From Streptomyces hygroscopicus subsp. hygroscopicus (GTDB lineage: Bacteria; Actinomycetota; Actinomycetes; Streptomycetales; Streptomycetaceae): a stretch of DNA of 39,306 nt. Location of the stretch: NCBI RefSeq assembly GCF_001553455.1, contig NZ_BBOX01000197.1, positions 1 to 39,306 on the forward strand, in the 5' to 3' direction. The notes under the pieces are model-generated. The model saw only the letters and a list, made by a program, of their open reading frames with translations, searched no databases and was not told where the DNA came from. Below, in pieces: positions 1-9,126 of this stretch; positions within the stretch are counted from its first letter, which is position 1, and every line of letters starts with the position of its first letter. Both the position numbers and the translations under genes were made by a program.

Positions 1-438
1 CACGACGGGTTCGGACATCGCCAGCACCCCCGCCACGTCCCGGCCCAGGTTGTTCCGGGCGAAGGACTCCGTCGCGCTGGCGAAGACGGCGATCTCCCGG
101 GCACCGGCGGCCAGCGCCCGCTCCAGACCCCGGTCGTTGGGAACGAGCACCGGGAGGCGGACGCCGTCGAGCGGCCCCACGGCGGTGAGTACCTCGTGGG
201 CGTCGTCGAGCTGGGGGATCCACCGGGGGGAGACGAAGCTGGTCACCTCGACGGTGGTCAGTCCCGCGCCGACGAGCCGCCGGACGAACTCGGCCTTGAC
301 GGCGGTGGGGACGCGGACGGCTTCGGCCTGGAGGCCGTCGCGGGGCCCGACCTCGTAGACGCGGACCTCTTCGGGCAGGCCCGGCCGGCGGGCGACGCGG
401 GGCAGTGCTCCGGCGGGGCTGGTGTTCTCGGATGTCAT
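1..438 (-). CDS. mvaB: Hydroxymethylglutaryl-CoA lyase, N-terminal 146 residues (cut by window edge)
   Basis: HMG-CoA lyases split HMG-CoA into acetyl-CoA and acetoacetate in the last step of leucine and mevalonate breakdown. The visible part has the DRE-TIM N-terminal signature VGPRDGLQ at about residues 30-37 (Arg33 and Asp34 align with the catalytic Arg and metal-binding Asp), then EVTSFVSPRWIPQ and VPNDRGLERALAAG, all typical of this family. The start ATG at 438 follows a GAGGGG ribosome site. The gene reads out of the window, so the C-terminal His metal ligands and catalytic Cys are not seen. It is the last visible gene of the mvaA-hyuA-hyuB-caiB-ech operon, separated from ech by 139 bp carrying repeats and a hairpin. 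Related DRE-TIM lyases of other short hydroxyacyl-CoAs cannot be excluded, but the HMG-CoA reductase in the same operon favours HMG-CoA. Confidence 0.88.
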   Translation of the reverse strand, partial: MTSENTSPAGALPRVARRPGLPEEVRVYEVGPRDGLQAEAVRVPTAVKAEFVRRLVGAGLTTVEVTSFVSPRWIPQLDDAHEVLTAVGPLDGVRLPVLVPNDRGLERALAAGAREIAVFASATESFARNNLGRDVAGVLAMSEPVV

Positions 439-464
439 GGGGGTCCCCCTCGGACGGTGGGAAG

Positions 465-605
465 GGCGCGTGAGGGCGGTGGGAGAGGCGCGTGAGGGCG
501 GCCACCCGGAACGCCGCGGGCGGCGTTCCGGGTGGCTCGCGCGACCGCGGACCGGCCGGCGTTCCGGGGCGGACCGGTCACGCCGGAGGCCGGCCGGCGT
601 TCCGG
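465..605. repeat. Short direct and inverted repeats between ech and mvaB
   Basis: A 15-bp direct repeat (GGCGCGTGAGGGCGG) lies at 465-479 and 487-501. The 10-mer GGCGTTCCGG occurs at 522-531, 558-567 and 596-605, spaced 36 and 38 bp, and in inverted form at 506-515. Its last two copies belong to an exact 16-bp direct repeat at 552-567 and 590-605. The last copy is inside the 3' end of the enoyl-CoA hydratase gene and encodes part of its C-terminal tail, so the repeats have probably shaped that terminus. Confidence 0.75.
501..536 (-). terminator. Perfect 15-bp hairpin in the ech-mvaB gap
   Basis: Arms 501-515 and 522-536 are perfectly complementary (GCCACCCGGAACGCC and its reverse complement) around a 6-nt loop. 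No U tract follows, as is usual for GC-rich actinobacterial terminators. Because an operon gene follows 60 bp downstream in the direction of transcription, it may act as a partial terminator or an mRNA-stability element rather than a full stop. Confidence 0.55.
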
Positions 606-1375
606 CGGGAGGGGAAGCGGGGCGGCCGGCGCTCGGCGAACGCGGCCAGCCCTTCCCGCGCGTCCGGGGCGGTGAACGCCCGCTGTCCGTACAGCGCCTC
701 GGAGTGGAACGCCTGGTCCTGCGGGAGGTCCCCGAGACGCAGCACCGACTCCTTGATCGTCTCCAGGGCGGTGCCGCTGCGGGCGGTGAGCCGGTGCGCC
801 CGGTCCATCGCCGTCTCGAGCAGCCGGTCGGCCGGCACCACGGCGTTGAGCAGGCCGTACCGCAGCGCGGTGGCCGCGCTGATCCGGTCGCCGAGCAGCA
901 TCAGCTCCATGGCCCAGACGTAGGGGATCTGCCGGGCCAGCCGCGTCAGGGTGCCGCCGGCCGGGACCACCCCGACGCCGCTCTCGGGGAGCTGGAACTC
1001 GGCGGTGTCGGCGGCGATCCGCAGGTCCGTGGAGAGCATGATCTCGAATCCGCCGCCGAGGCAGAGCCCGTTGACCGCCGCGATGACCGGCTTGAACAAG
1101 GCGGTGTGCTTCTGATGGGCGCCGTCCCACCGGGAGATGTCGAACCGCCCCTCGGCGAGCGCGGGGATCGATTCGGTGAGATCGGCGCCGACGCAGAAGG
1201 CACGGTGGCCCGCGCCCGTGAGGACCGCGACGGCGATCGACGCGTCGTCGCGGACCTCGTCGAAGGCCGCCCCCAGTTCCTCGTACATCGCCAGGGTCAG
1301 CGCGTTCAGCTTCTCCGGCCGGTCGAACCGGATGAGCGCGACCGGCCCGTCACGGTCGAGGGTGATGCCGCTCAT
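578..1375 (-). CDS. Enoyl-CoA hydratase/isomerase (crotonase family)
   Basis: A 265-residue crotonase-fold protein, normal length for the family. It carries the oxyanion-hole and active-site pattern: CVGADL at about 61-66, GLCLGGGFE at 103-111, and QLPESGVGVVPAGG at 128-141. Glu111 and Glu131 sit where rat mitochondrial crotonase has its two catalytic glutamates, so real hydratase activity is likely. The start is 1 nt past the stop of the upstream CoA-transferase gene (TGA G ATG), implying translational coupling. Beside an HMG-CoA lyase and an HMG-CoA reductase, an attractive inference is 3-methylglutaconyl-CoA hydratase, which makes HMG-CoA, but sequence alone does not fix the substrate. The C-terminal tail (RRNAGRPPA) is encoded by a local repeat. 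Confidence 0.85.
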   Translation of the reverse strand: MSGITLDRDGPVALIRFDRPEKLNALTLAMYEELGAAFDEVRDDASIAVAVLTGAGHRAFCVGADLTESIPALAEGRFDISRWDGAHQKHTALFKPVIAAVNGLCLGGGFEIMLSTDLRIAADTAEFQLPESGVGVVPAGGTLTRLARQIPYVWAMELMLLGDRISAATALRYGLLNAVVPADRLLETAMDRAHRLTARSGTALETIKESVLRLGDLPQDQAFHSEALYGQRAFTAPDAREGLAAFAERRPPRFPSRRNAGRPPA

Positions 1376-1376
1376 C

Positions 1377-2639
1377 TCAGATCACCTCCGCCGCGCGCAG
1401 CGCGCGGATGCGTTCCTCGGAGAGGTCCGCGAAGGCGCGCAGCACCTGGTCGGTGTGCTCGCCGACCAGGGGGGCGAGCCCCCGGGGCCGGGCCGGGGTG
1501 GCGTCGAGTTTGACCGGCGAGCCGACCATGCGCAGTGGCCCGAAGTCCGGGTACTCCACCTCGACGACCATGTCCCGGGCCTGGATCTGGGGGTCCGCGA
1601 CGACCTCCCCGATGTCCTTGATCGCGCTCAGTGGCACCAGGTCGCCGGCGAGTTCCTCGAGTTCGAGCTTGGCCCGGTCGGCGAACCACCGGTGCAGCAG
1701 CGGCCGCACCCGGCGCTCGTAGACCTCCGGTGTGAACCGCTTGGCCATCGTGTCGATCTCCGGGTCGGCCGCCAGCTCGGGTTCGCCGAACATCTCGCAG
1801 GTCAACTGCCAGAACTTGTCGGTGTAGCCGCCGAAGAAGACGAAGCCGTCCTTGCACGGGTAGAGCTCATAGGGCTTGACGAACGGGTGCTCGTTGCCGA
1901 GGGGGGCCGGCACCTTGCCCTCGACGGTGTGCGAGACGACCGCGTTCTCGGTCAGGCTGAGCACCGAATCCTGCTGCGAGATGTCCACCAGCTGCCCCTC
2001 ACCGGTGTGCTCGGCGTGCCGCAGCGCGGCCAGCGTGCCGATCACGGCGTAGAGCGTGGCCGACAGGTCGCCGATGATGGTGCCGACCCGGACCGGCGGG
2101 CGGTCGGGGAAGCCGTTCATCGACCACAGGCCGCCCGTGGCCTGCGCGCTGTTGTCGTACGCGGGCCTGCGCCGGTACGGGCCGGTCTGACCGTAGCCGG
2201 AGATCGCGGTGTAGACCAGACGCGGATTGACCTTCCGCAGCTCGCGGTAGCCGACGCCCAGCTTGTCCATGGTTCCGCCGCGGAAGTTCTCGACCAGGAC
2301 GTCCGCACGGCCGGCGAGCGTACGCAGCAGGTCCTTGCCCTCGGGCCGGGACAGGTCCAGGGTCATGCCGAGCTTGTTCCGGTTGTACTGGGCGAAGAAC
2401 GCGCTGAACGTCTCGCCCTCGGACGACGTCAGCAGCGGGGGGAACGCCCGTGCGTAGTCCGGGTCCTTCGGATGCTCGATCTTGATGACCGTCGCCCCGA
2501 GATCCGCGAGCATCATCGAGCAGAACGGGCCGGCGACCACCCGTGTGATGTCCAGAACCACGACGCCGCGCAGCGCCCCGGGCGCGGGACCGCCCGGCAG
2601 GACGGCACCGAGGTCGAATCCACCGGTGAACTCCGTCAC
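1377..2639 (-). CDS. Class III CoA-transferase (CaiB/BaiF family)
   Basis: A 420-residue family III CoA-transferase, which moves CoA between carboxylic acids through an aspartyl-CoA thioester. Visible marks are VVLDITRVVAGPFCSMMLADLGATVIKIE near 27-55, VENFRGGTMDKLG near 116-128, and SGYGQTGPYRRRPAYD near 147-162. Asp191 in TIIGDLSA is in the position of the nucleophilic Asp of formyl-CoA transferase. Translation starts at GTG 2639 behind a strong AAGGAGGTG site. Human SUGCT, of the same family, is a succinate-hydroxymethylglutarate CoA-transferase (EC 2.8.3.13), so activation of a branched C5 or C6 dicarboxylate, or of acetoacetate, would fit the operon. That substrate is an inference. Confidence 0.87.
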   Translation of the reverse strand: MTEFTGGFDLGAVLPGGPAPGALRGVVVLDITRVVAGPFCSMMLADLGATVIKIEHPKDPDYARAFPPLLTSSEGETFSAFFAQYNRNKLGMTLDLSRPEGKDLLRTLAGRADVLVENFRGGTMDKLGVGYRELRKVNPRLVYTAISGYGQTGPYRRRPAYDNSAQATGGLWSMNGFPDRPPVRVGTIIGDLSATLYAVIGTLAALRHAEHTGEGQLVDISQQDSVLSLTENAVVSHTVEGKVPAPLGNEHPFVKPYELYPCKDGFVFFGGYTDKFWQLTCEMFGEPELAADPEIDTMAKRFTPEVYERRVRPLLHRWFADRAKLELEELAGDLVPLSAIKDIGEVVADPQIQARDMVVEVEYPDFGPLRMVGSPVKLDATPARPRGLAPLVGEHTDQVLRAFADLSEERIRALRAAEVI

Positions 2640-2675
2640 GCGACAACACCTCCTTCTGCGAGTAGCGGTGTGGTG

Positions 2676-4832
2676 TCAGCCGGCCGTGGCGGCTTCGACC
2701 CGGATGCGGGCGTCGAGCAGTGTGCCGCAACGCGGACTGTAGAACTCGTCCAGGAGCACCCGCTGCCCGCCCTCCCGGGGGCGCACCCGGACGCCGTACT
2801 CGCCCAGCCGGTCGGCAGCCACCCGCGTGGTGACGATGGCGTCCTGCCGCCAGTCGTCCTTGGTGCTGATCAGGGCACCGCTGGCCGGGCAGTACCAGCC
2901 GTCCGCGGCGCGCCGGGGCGCGGACGCGCCGGCGCCGGCGTCGGCGGCGACCGGCGCGTCCGGCTCCCCGCCGATCCGGGCGGCGCGTATCGCCTGGCGG
3001 GTGCGCGCCGTCGCGGCGGCGTCCACGGCACCGTCGGCGAGCACCACCCCGTAGACGGCGGATGCCGTGCGGTCGCCGATGTACCCGTCCCGGACGTCCT
3101 GGGCGACCAGCCGCGGGTCACGCAGGAGGGGGTCCCCGTAGCCGCCGCCACCGGCGATCCACTGCACGAAGACGTCGCCGGCCAGGACATCCACCGAGGA
3201 CTGGTTGATGGCCAGCAGGTCCCGCGCCTCGCACGCGAGGCTGTCGTCGGTGGGTACCGTGCCCGCCGCGAGCAGACCGGCCACGTCGGTCCGGCGCCAG
3301 ATCTCGTGTCCGCTGCCCCCGCCCGGAAGCCCACCGCCGTATCCGTCGGCGACCACCTGGGCACTGGGGGCGAACACGGTCTGCATGGCGCGGGGCGCGC
3401 CGTGCAGGGTCCAGGCGAACTCCAGTCCCAGGCCGCCGCGGTGGGCCCCGTGCCCGGCGCTGGCGGTGTTCAGCCGCTTCCACAGGTAGAGCACGGGATA
3501 GAGCATCTCGTTCATCTCGACGTCCGGGAGCATGTTGTTGACCTGCGTCATCATCCCGGCGCAGTCCAGACCGTCGGCGTCCGGCTGGGCTCCCGCCCCC
3601 ATGCCCCCGCCGTCCATGTTGAACAGCACGAAGTACTCGCCGTCGTCCGAGGTGCCGGCCGAGATGCCGCCGGTCCAGGAGTCGGCCCAGACACCCTGGG
3701 TGCGGCCGCGGACGGTCTGGTCCGCGCTGCCCCGGCAGGCGTCGTTCATCAGCTTGGTGACCAGCCGGCTGACGCGGGCGCCGGTGGTCAGGTGTCCGTT
3801 GCTGATCGGGGCCGGGGGCGTGGGATTGACGATGGAGCCCGGCTCGGCGATGACCTCGAACGCGGTCATGACGCCCTCGTTGAACGGCACGTCCCAGGCG
3901 AGGATGGGCACGACCGCCGTGGCGACGCTTCCGACGAGGGCACCGTAGCTGCAGTTGACGAAGCCGTCGGTCTGCTCGCTGGATCCGGTGAAGTCGAACG
4001 TGATCTGGCCGCCCCTCTTGGTCATGGTGCAGGCGACGCGGTACAGCTCGTCGACGTGGCCGTTGTGCTCGGTCCACTCCTCGGCCCGGTAGATGCCGTC
4101 GGGGATCTTCGCGACGCGGTCACGGACCACCTGCTCCGCCAGCTCGAAGCTGAGCCGGGTGTACTCGCGGAAGTCCTCGAGCCCGAATTCCTCGATCGTG
4201 GCAATGAGCCGCTGGATCCCGGTGTTGTTGCTGGCCACCAGGGAGCGCACGTCGTTCCAGAACAGCGCGGGCACCCGGACGTTGTTGAGCAGGATGCGGC
4301 GCACCCATTCCACGGGCTCGCCCCTGTCGAAGATCTTCACTCCCGGCGGGAGCCGGAGGGCCTCGCTGTAGCAGTCGTGGGCCCCGGGCGCGAAGCCGCC
4401 CGGCGTCATGCCGCCGACGTCGACCAGATGGGCCTGGGACTGCGCCCATCCGATCAGCTCGTCACCGTGGAAGATCGGCGAGATCACGTTCGTGTCCGGC
4501 GGGTGGCTCGCGCCGGCGGTGTGCGGATCGTTGCAGATGAAGGCGTCACCGGGGGCGAGTGGCTCACCGGCGATCTCCCTGACCAGATTCTGTACCGCGA
4601 CGCTGCCGGAGCCGATGTGGAACTGGACGTAGTCGGAGTAGGCGTAGATGCGTCCGGTCGGGTCGAACAGCGCGGTGTTGAAGTCGCCGGCTTCGGTGAT
4701 CACCGGTGAGCCGGACGAGCGGATCATCGCGATGCCCATCTCCTCGACGATGGAGTCCAGGCGCATGCGGATGACCTCGAGCGTGACGGGGTCGAACCCG
4801 GCGGGGGGCCTGCCGGTGGCGGATTCGGTCAT
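2676..4832 (-). CDS. HyuB / acetone-carboxylase alpha-type subunit with fused gamma-like tail
   Basis: A 718-residue member of the hydantoinase B/oxoprolinase family, which works with a HyuA-type ATPase to hydrolyse cyclic amides or carboxylate ketones. The start DPVTLEVIRMRLDSIVEEMG (about 14-33), then FICNDPHTAGASHPPD near 98-113 and AHLVDVGGMTPGG near 134-146, are diagnostic. After the usual core, the last 75 or so residues (GWYCPASG ... EFYSPRCGTLLD) look like the acetone carboxylase gamma subunit, normally a separate zinc-binding polypeptide. Here both expected Cys pairs are degenerate (CPAS and SPRC). The tail favours a carboxylase over a hydantoinase. The gene starts at ATG 4832 after AGGAGA, 28 bp past hyuA. 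Confidence 0.85.
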   Translation of the reverse strand: MTESATGRPPAGFDPVTLEVIRMRLDSIVEEMGIAMIRSSGSPVITEAGDFNTALFDPTGRIYAYSDYVQFHIGSGSVAVQNLVREIAGEPLAPGDAFICNDPHTAGASHPPDTNVISPIFHGDELIGWAQSQAHLVDVGGMTPGGFAPGAHDCYSEALRLPPGVKIFDRGEPVEWVRRILLNNVRVPALFWNDVRSLVASNNTGIQRLIATIEEFGLEDFREYTRLSFELAEQVVRDRVAKIPDGIYRAEEWTEHNGHVDELYRVACTMTKRGGQITFDFTGSSEQTDGFVNCSYGALVGSVATAVVPILAWDVPFNEGVMTAFEVIAEPGSIVNPTPPAPISNGHLTTGARVSRLVTKLMNDACRGSADQTVRGRTQGVWADSWTGGISAGTSDDGEYFVLFNMDGGGMGAGAQPDADGLDCAGMMTQVNNMLPDVEMNEMLYPVLYLWKRLNTASAGHGAHRGGLGLEFAWTLHGAPRAMQTVFAPSAQVVADGYGGGLPGGGSGHEIWRRTDVAGLLAAGTVPTDDSLACEARDLLAINQSSVDVLAGDVFVQWIAGGGGYGDPLLRDPRLVAQDVRDGYIGDRTASAVYGVVLADGAVDAAATARTRQAIRAARIGGEPDAPVAADAGAGASAPRRAADGWYCPASGALISTKDDWRQDAIVTTRVAADRLGEYGVRVRPREGGQRVLLDEFYSPRCGTLLDARIRVEAATAG

Positions 4833-4860
4833 GTGGGTCTCCTGGGTCAGGCCGTGGCGT

Positions 4861-6921
4861 TCAGACGGTGGGCTCGAGCCGGATGAGGAAGTGGCCGGCT
4901 TCGGTCAGTTCCACCGTGGCTCCGGTGGGCACGAGGACGGTGGTGTCGGGTTCCTCCAGCAGGCACGGCCCCTTCGCGCGGGCCAGCGCGGCGAACCCGC
5001 GGTGCACATCCACCTCGGTCCGCGCCCCGGTGGCCGGTTCGAGGATGGTACGGCGCAGCAGTGTGTGGGTCTCCTCGCCGGCTTCCGCGCTCCGCCGGAC
5101 CTGCTGGACGTCACTGCGGCCGACCGCGCGCACCCGGGAGTTGACCAGCAGGATGTCGGTCTCGGTCCAGGCCGTCCCGGTCCCGAACTCCTTCTCGTAG
5201 TCGGCGACGAACCGGGCGCGCAACTCGTCCTTGTCCGCCTCGGTGAAGGTCCCGCTCCTGAGCCGCGTGGTGACCTCGAAGATCTGGCCGGCGAACTTCA
5301 TGTCGGCCTCGCGGTGGAGCTCCCGCCGGTCCTCGGGGATGCCCTCGGCCTCGAACCACTCCCGCGCCCGCCGCTCCAGGGCCTGGAACTCGCGGTCCAG
5401 GTCGGCGGCCGGCTGCTGCATCGTCCAGGGGCTGGTCCGCACGGCGGAGAAGACGGAATCGGCGTGCATCAGCCCGTAGGCCGAGAACACCGCGGCGTTG
5501 CGGGGGATGACGAGCTCGGTCACACCGATCTCGGCGGCGATGCTCGCGGCGAACAGGCCGCAGGCGCCGCCGAAACCGACCAGGGTGAACTCCCGCGGGT
5601 CATGTCCGCGGTTGACGGTGATCTTGCGCAGCGCGTTCGCCATCTGGGAGGTGGCCAGGCGGTACACCCCCTCGGCCGCGGCGTCCACGGTCAGCCCGAG
5701 CGGATCCGCGACGTGGGTGCGCAGCGCCTCGCGGGCCAGGTCCTGATACAGCTCGACGGTCCCGCCGAGGTAGTAATCCGGGTTGATCAGGCCGAGCACG
5801 AGGGCGGCGTCGGTGACCGCCGGGTGGGTGCCGCCCTTGCCGTAGCAGGCGGGGCCGGGGGTGGAGCCCGTGCTGTGCGGACCGACCCGGAGCAGGCCAC
5901 GCCCGTCCACCCAGGCGGCGCTGCCGCCGCCGGCGCCGATCGTCTCGATGTCGACGACGGTCAGACTCGTCGGCAGACCACCGATCTCGGCCCGCGGGAG
6001 CAGCCGGAACTCGTCATCCATGATCGCGGCGGCGTCCAGGCTGGTGCCGCCCATGTCGGCGGTCAGCACGCGGCGCCGGCCCAGCTGCTGCCCGAGCAGC
6101 CGGGCGCCGGTGACACCGCCGACCGGCCCGGAGTTGAACATGGAGATCGGCGCCTTGCTCGTCTCCTCGACCGACAGGAACCCGCCGTGCACCTGCATGA
6201 TCTGCACCCGGGTGCGCAGGCCGCGGGCGCGCAGCTCCTCGGCGAGGTGGTCGAAGTGCGAGGCGACCAGCGGTTTGACCGCGGCGTCGAGTGCCGTGGT
6301 GACCATGCGCTCGTACTCGCGGTAGACCGGAGTCAGGCTGCTGGAGAGGGTGAACGGCACCGTGGGGTGGTTCTCCCGCAGGTACCGGCCGATGGCCTGC
6401 TCATGGGCGGGATTGCGGAAGGACCACAGCAGACACACGGCGATGGCCTCCGCGCCCGTGGCGAGCGCGGCGTCCACCGCGGCGGCGACGGCCTCCTGCC
6501 GCAGCGGCACCAGGACCTCGCCATGGGCGTCGACGCGTTCGGCGACCTCGATCACGCGGCCGCGCTCGACGATGCCGGGCGGTGGCAGCATCCTGTGCGG
6601 GTCACGCTCGTCGGTCCGCGCCGACCGGGCGATCCGCATCGTGTCGCGGAACCCCTGCGTCGTGAGGAGCGCCACCGTGGCGTACTTCTGCTCGTCGACC
6701 GCGTTGGTGACGATCGTGTTGCCGAGCACGAACCGGTCGACGGCCGGGTAGAACTCCTCCTCGGACAGGCCCGCGCGCTCCCGCAGCACGGCCAGCGCGC
6801 CCAGGATGCCGGTGGTGACGTCCTTCGTCGAGAACGCCTTCCCGCGGACCGCGCGGTTGTCCAGGACCGCGACCGCGTCGGTGAAGGTGCCACCGACATC
6901 GATACCAACGTGTAGTGCCAT
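4861..6921 (-). CDS. HyuA / acetone-carboxylase beta-type ATP-binding subunit
   Basis: A 686-residue hydantoinase A family protein with an actin/hexokinase-type ATP site. The N-terminal phosphate loop GIDVGGTFTDAV is at about 6-17. Further landmarks are VLTADMGGTSLDAA, IETIGAGGGSAAWVD, GPACYGKGGTHPAVTDA and VGFGGACGLFAA. I chose ATG 6921 (MALHVGIDVGG) because GGGAGA precedes it and the P-loop then begins six residues in; the frame opens 30 nt earlier without a ribosome site. It forms a two-subunit enzyme with the next gene. Family members include N-methylhydantoinase, caprolactamase, 5-oxoprolinase, acetone carboxylase and acetophenone carboxylase; the gamma-like tail on its partner points to the carboxylase branch. 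Confidence 0.88.
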   Translation of the reverse strand: MALHVGIDVGGTFTDAVAVLDNRAVRGKAFSTKDVTTGILGALAVLRERAGLSEEEFYPAVDRFVLGNTIVTNAVDEQKYATVALLTTQGFRDTMRIARSARTDERDPHRMLPPPGIVERGRVIEVAERVDAHGEVLVPLRQEAVAAAVDAALATGAEAIAVCLLWSFRNPAHEQAIGRYLRENHPTVPFTLSSSLTPVYREYERMVTTALDAAVKPLVASHFDHLAEELRARGLRTRVQIMQVHGGFLSVEETSKAPISMFNSGPVGGVTGARLLGQQLGRRRVLTADMGGTSLDAAAIMDDEFRLLPRAEIGGLPTSLTVVDIETIGAGGGSAAWVDGRGLLRVGPHSTGSTPGPACYGKGGTHPAVTDAALVLGLINPDYYLGGTVELYQDLAREALRTHVADPLGLTVDAAAEGVYRLATSQMANALRKITVNRGHDPREFTLVGFGGACGLFAASIAAEIGVTELVIPRNAAVFSAYGLMHADSVFSAVRTSPWTMQQPAADLDREFQALERRAREWFEAEGIPEDRRELHREADMKFAGQIFEVTTRLRSGTFTEADKDELRARFVADYEKEFGTGTAWTETDILLVNSRVRAVGRSDVQQVRRSAEAGEETHTLLRRTILEPATGARTEVDVHRGFAALARAKGPCLLEEPDTTVLVPTGATVELTEAGHFLIRLEPTV

Positions 6922-6970
6922 GTCTGAGCGTCTCCCTTGGCTCGGGTACATGCGGGGGTGAGGCGAGGCG

Positions 6971-8245
<1,275 letters not shown>

Positions 8246-8364
8246 GCGTCCTCCTGATTTCCGTTACGGGCCCCGAGGGGGAGACGGGCGTGGCGATGCG
8301 GGCGGGCAGCCGTAGGGCTCCCGGGAACGTGACGTGGACGCCGCGTAGGTGCCGCGGCCGTGGC

Positions 8365-8940
8365 TCATCCGGCGGCCAGGCCGGGGCCTTCCGCCCCGCC
8401 GGGGCCGGGGGACCCGGCCAGGCCGTGCCACCCGGCCGGCGACCGGCGGCCGGGCAGGTCCTGCGGACGCCTTCGCGGTGCGGGAAGCGGAATCCGCAGC
8501 TCGGCGCGGACGGCCGTGCCCCGCGCGTCCCGCCGGACCCGCCAGGTCGTGGCGTAGGCCTGGACCAGGCCCAGCCCCCGCCCGTCCACCATCTGGTCGG
8601 GTGCCCCGGTGCCACGGCGGTGGTCCCGCCAGGTGCCGGTGTCCCTGACCTCGACGGCGACCGTGCGGCCGTCGACCGTCAGCAGCAGGCTGACCTCGGG
8701 GCTTCCGCTGTGCAGCACGCTGTTGGTGACCAGCTCAGTGGCGATCACGCGCAGTGCGTCGATGGTCTCCGCGGGCGCTCCCCACCGTGCCGCCACATGG
8801 CGGGTGAAGGCCCGCAGAGCGGGAACCGCCCGGGCCTCCGCGCCCATGGAGCACACCGCGGAGCGCTGCCGGGGCACGGCCGAGCCGTACCGGCGGCGGC
8901 AGACGAGCTGAAGTGGCTGTTCATCGGTCATGATCATCAT
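8365..8940 (-). CDS. RsbW/SpoIIAB-like ATP-binding anti-sigma factor or regulatory kinase
   Basis: A short cytoplasmic protein with a GHKL ATPase domain of the type found in dozens of Streptomyces anti-sigma factor kinases. The N box ELVTNSVLHSGS, the G1 motif VRDTGTW and the G2 motif GRGLGLVQAY are clear. The last 30 or so residues are a Pro/Gly/Ala-rich tail with no fold. Three Met codons lie close together (8940, 8937, 8931) after an AGGA; I give the first, and the real start may be up to 9 nt later. It is divergent from the PucR regulator and precedes mvaA by 119 bp, so it could be co-transcribed with the operon. No cognate sigma or anti-anti-sigma gene is visible. Confidence 0.82.
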   Translation of the reverse strand: MMIMTDEQPLQLVCRRRYGSAVPRQRSAVCSMGAEARAVPALRAFTRHVAARWGAPAETIDALRVIATELVTNSVLHSGSPEVSLLLTVDGRTVAVEVRDTGTWRDHRRGTGAPDQMVDGRGLGLVQAYATTWRVRRDARGTAVRAELRIPLPAPRRRPQDLPGRRSPAGWHGLAGSPGPGGAEGPGLAAG

Positions 8941-9126
8941 GTCCTGCGGTGGAAGTCCGTCGTGACGCCGAAGTCGCACTGCGGCCGAGGGGGGAAGTCG
9001 GGCCCTGCGGTATGGCCCGTGTGACCAGCAGATGATCTGTGGATGACGCCGCCGTCACGGTTCAGACTCTAGATACGGCCATGTGACGGTGGCCATGTAG
9101 CATGAGCACACGGTGCGGAGTTTTTA
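8941..9126. promoter_or_regulatory. Divergent intergenic region between anti-sigma gene and PucR regulator
   Basis: The segment holds an inverted repeat CCGTCAC (9052-9058) and GTGACGG (9083-9089), and two direct copies of GGCCATGT at 9077-9084 and 9091-9098, 14 bp apart. A TAGCAT hexamer at 9098-9103 could be a -10 for the plus-strand regulator gene, but I see no matching -35. The repeats are plausible binding sites for the PucR regulator; this is inference. Confidence 0.35.

Noticed and set aside
1137..4709. Very long plus-strand open frame (over 1000 codons) opposite the HyuB and CoA-transferase genes
   Set aside because: It is an antisense shadow caused by high GC; it has no ribosome site or recognisable domain and lies over clearly coding minus-strand genes. 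Similar frames opposite 4648-6915, 9136-12051 and 13655-16963 were rejected for the same reason.
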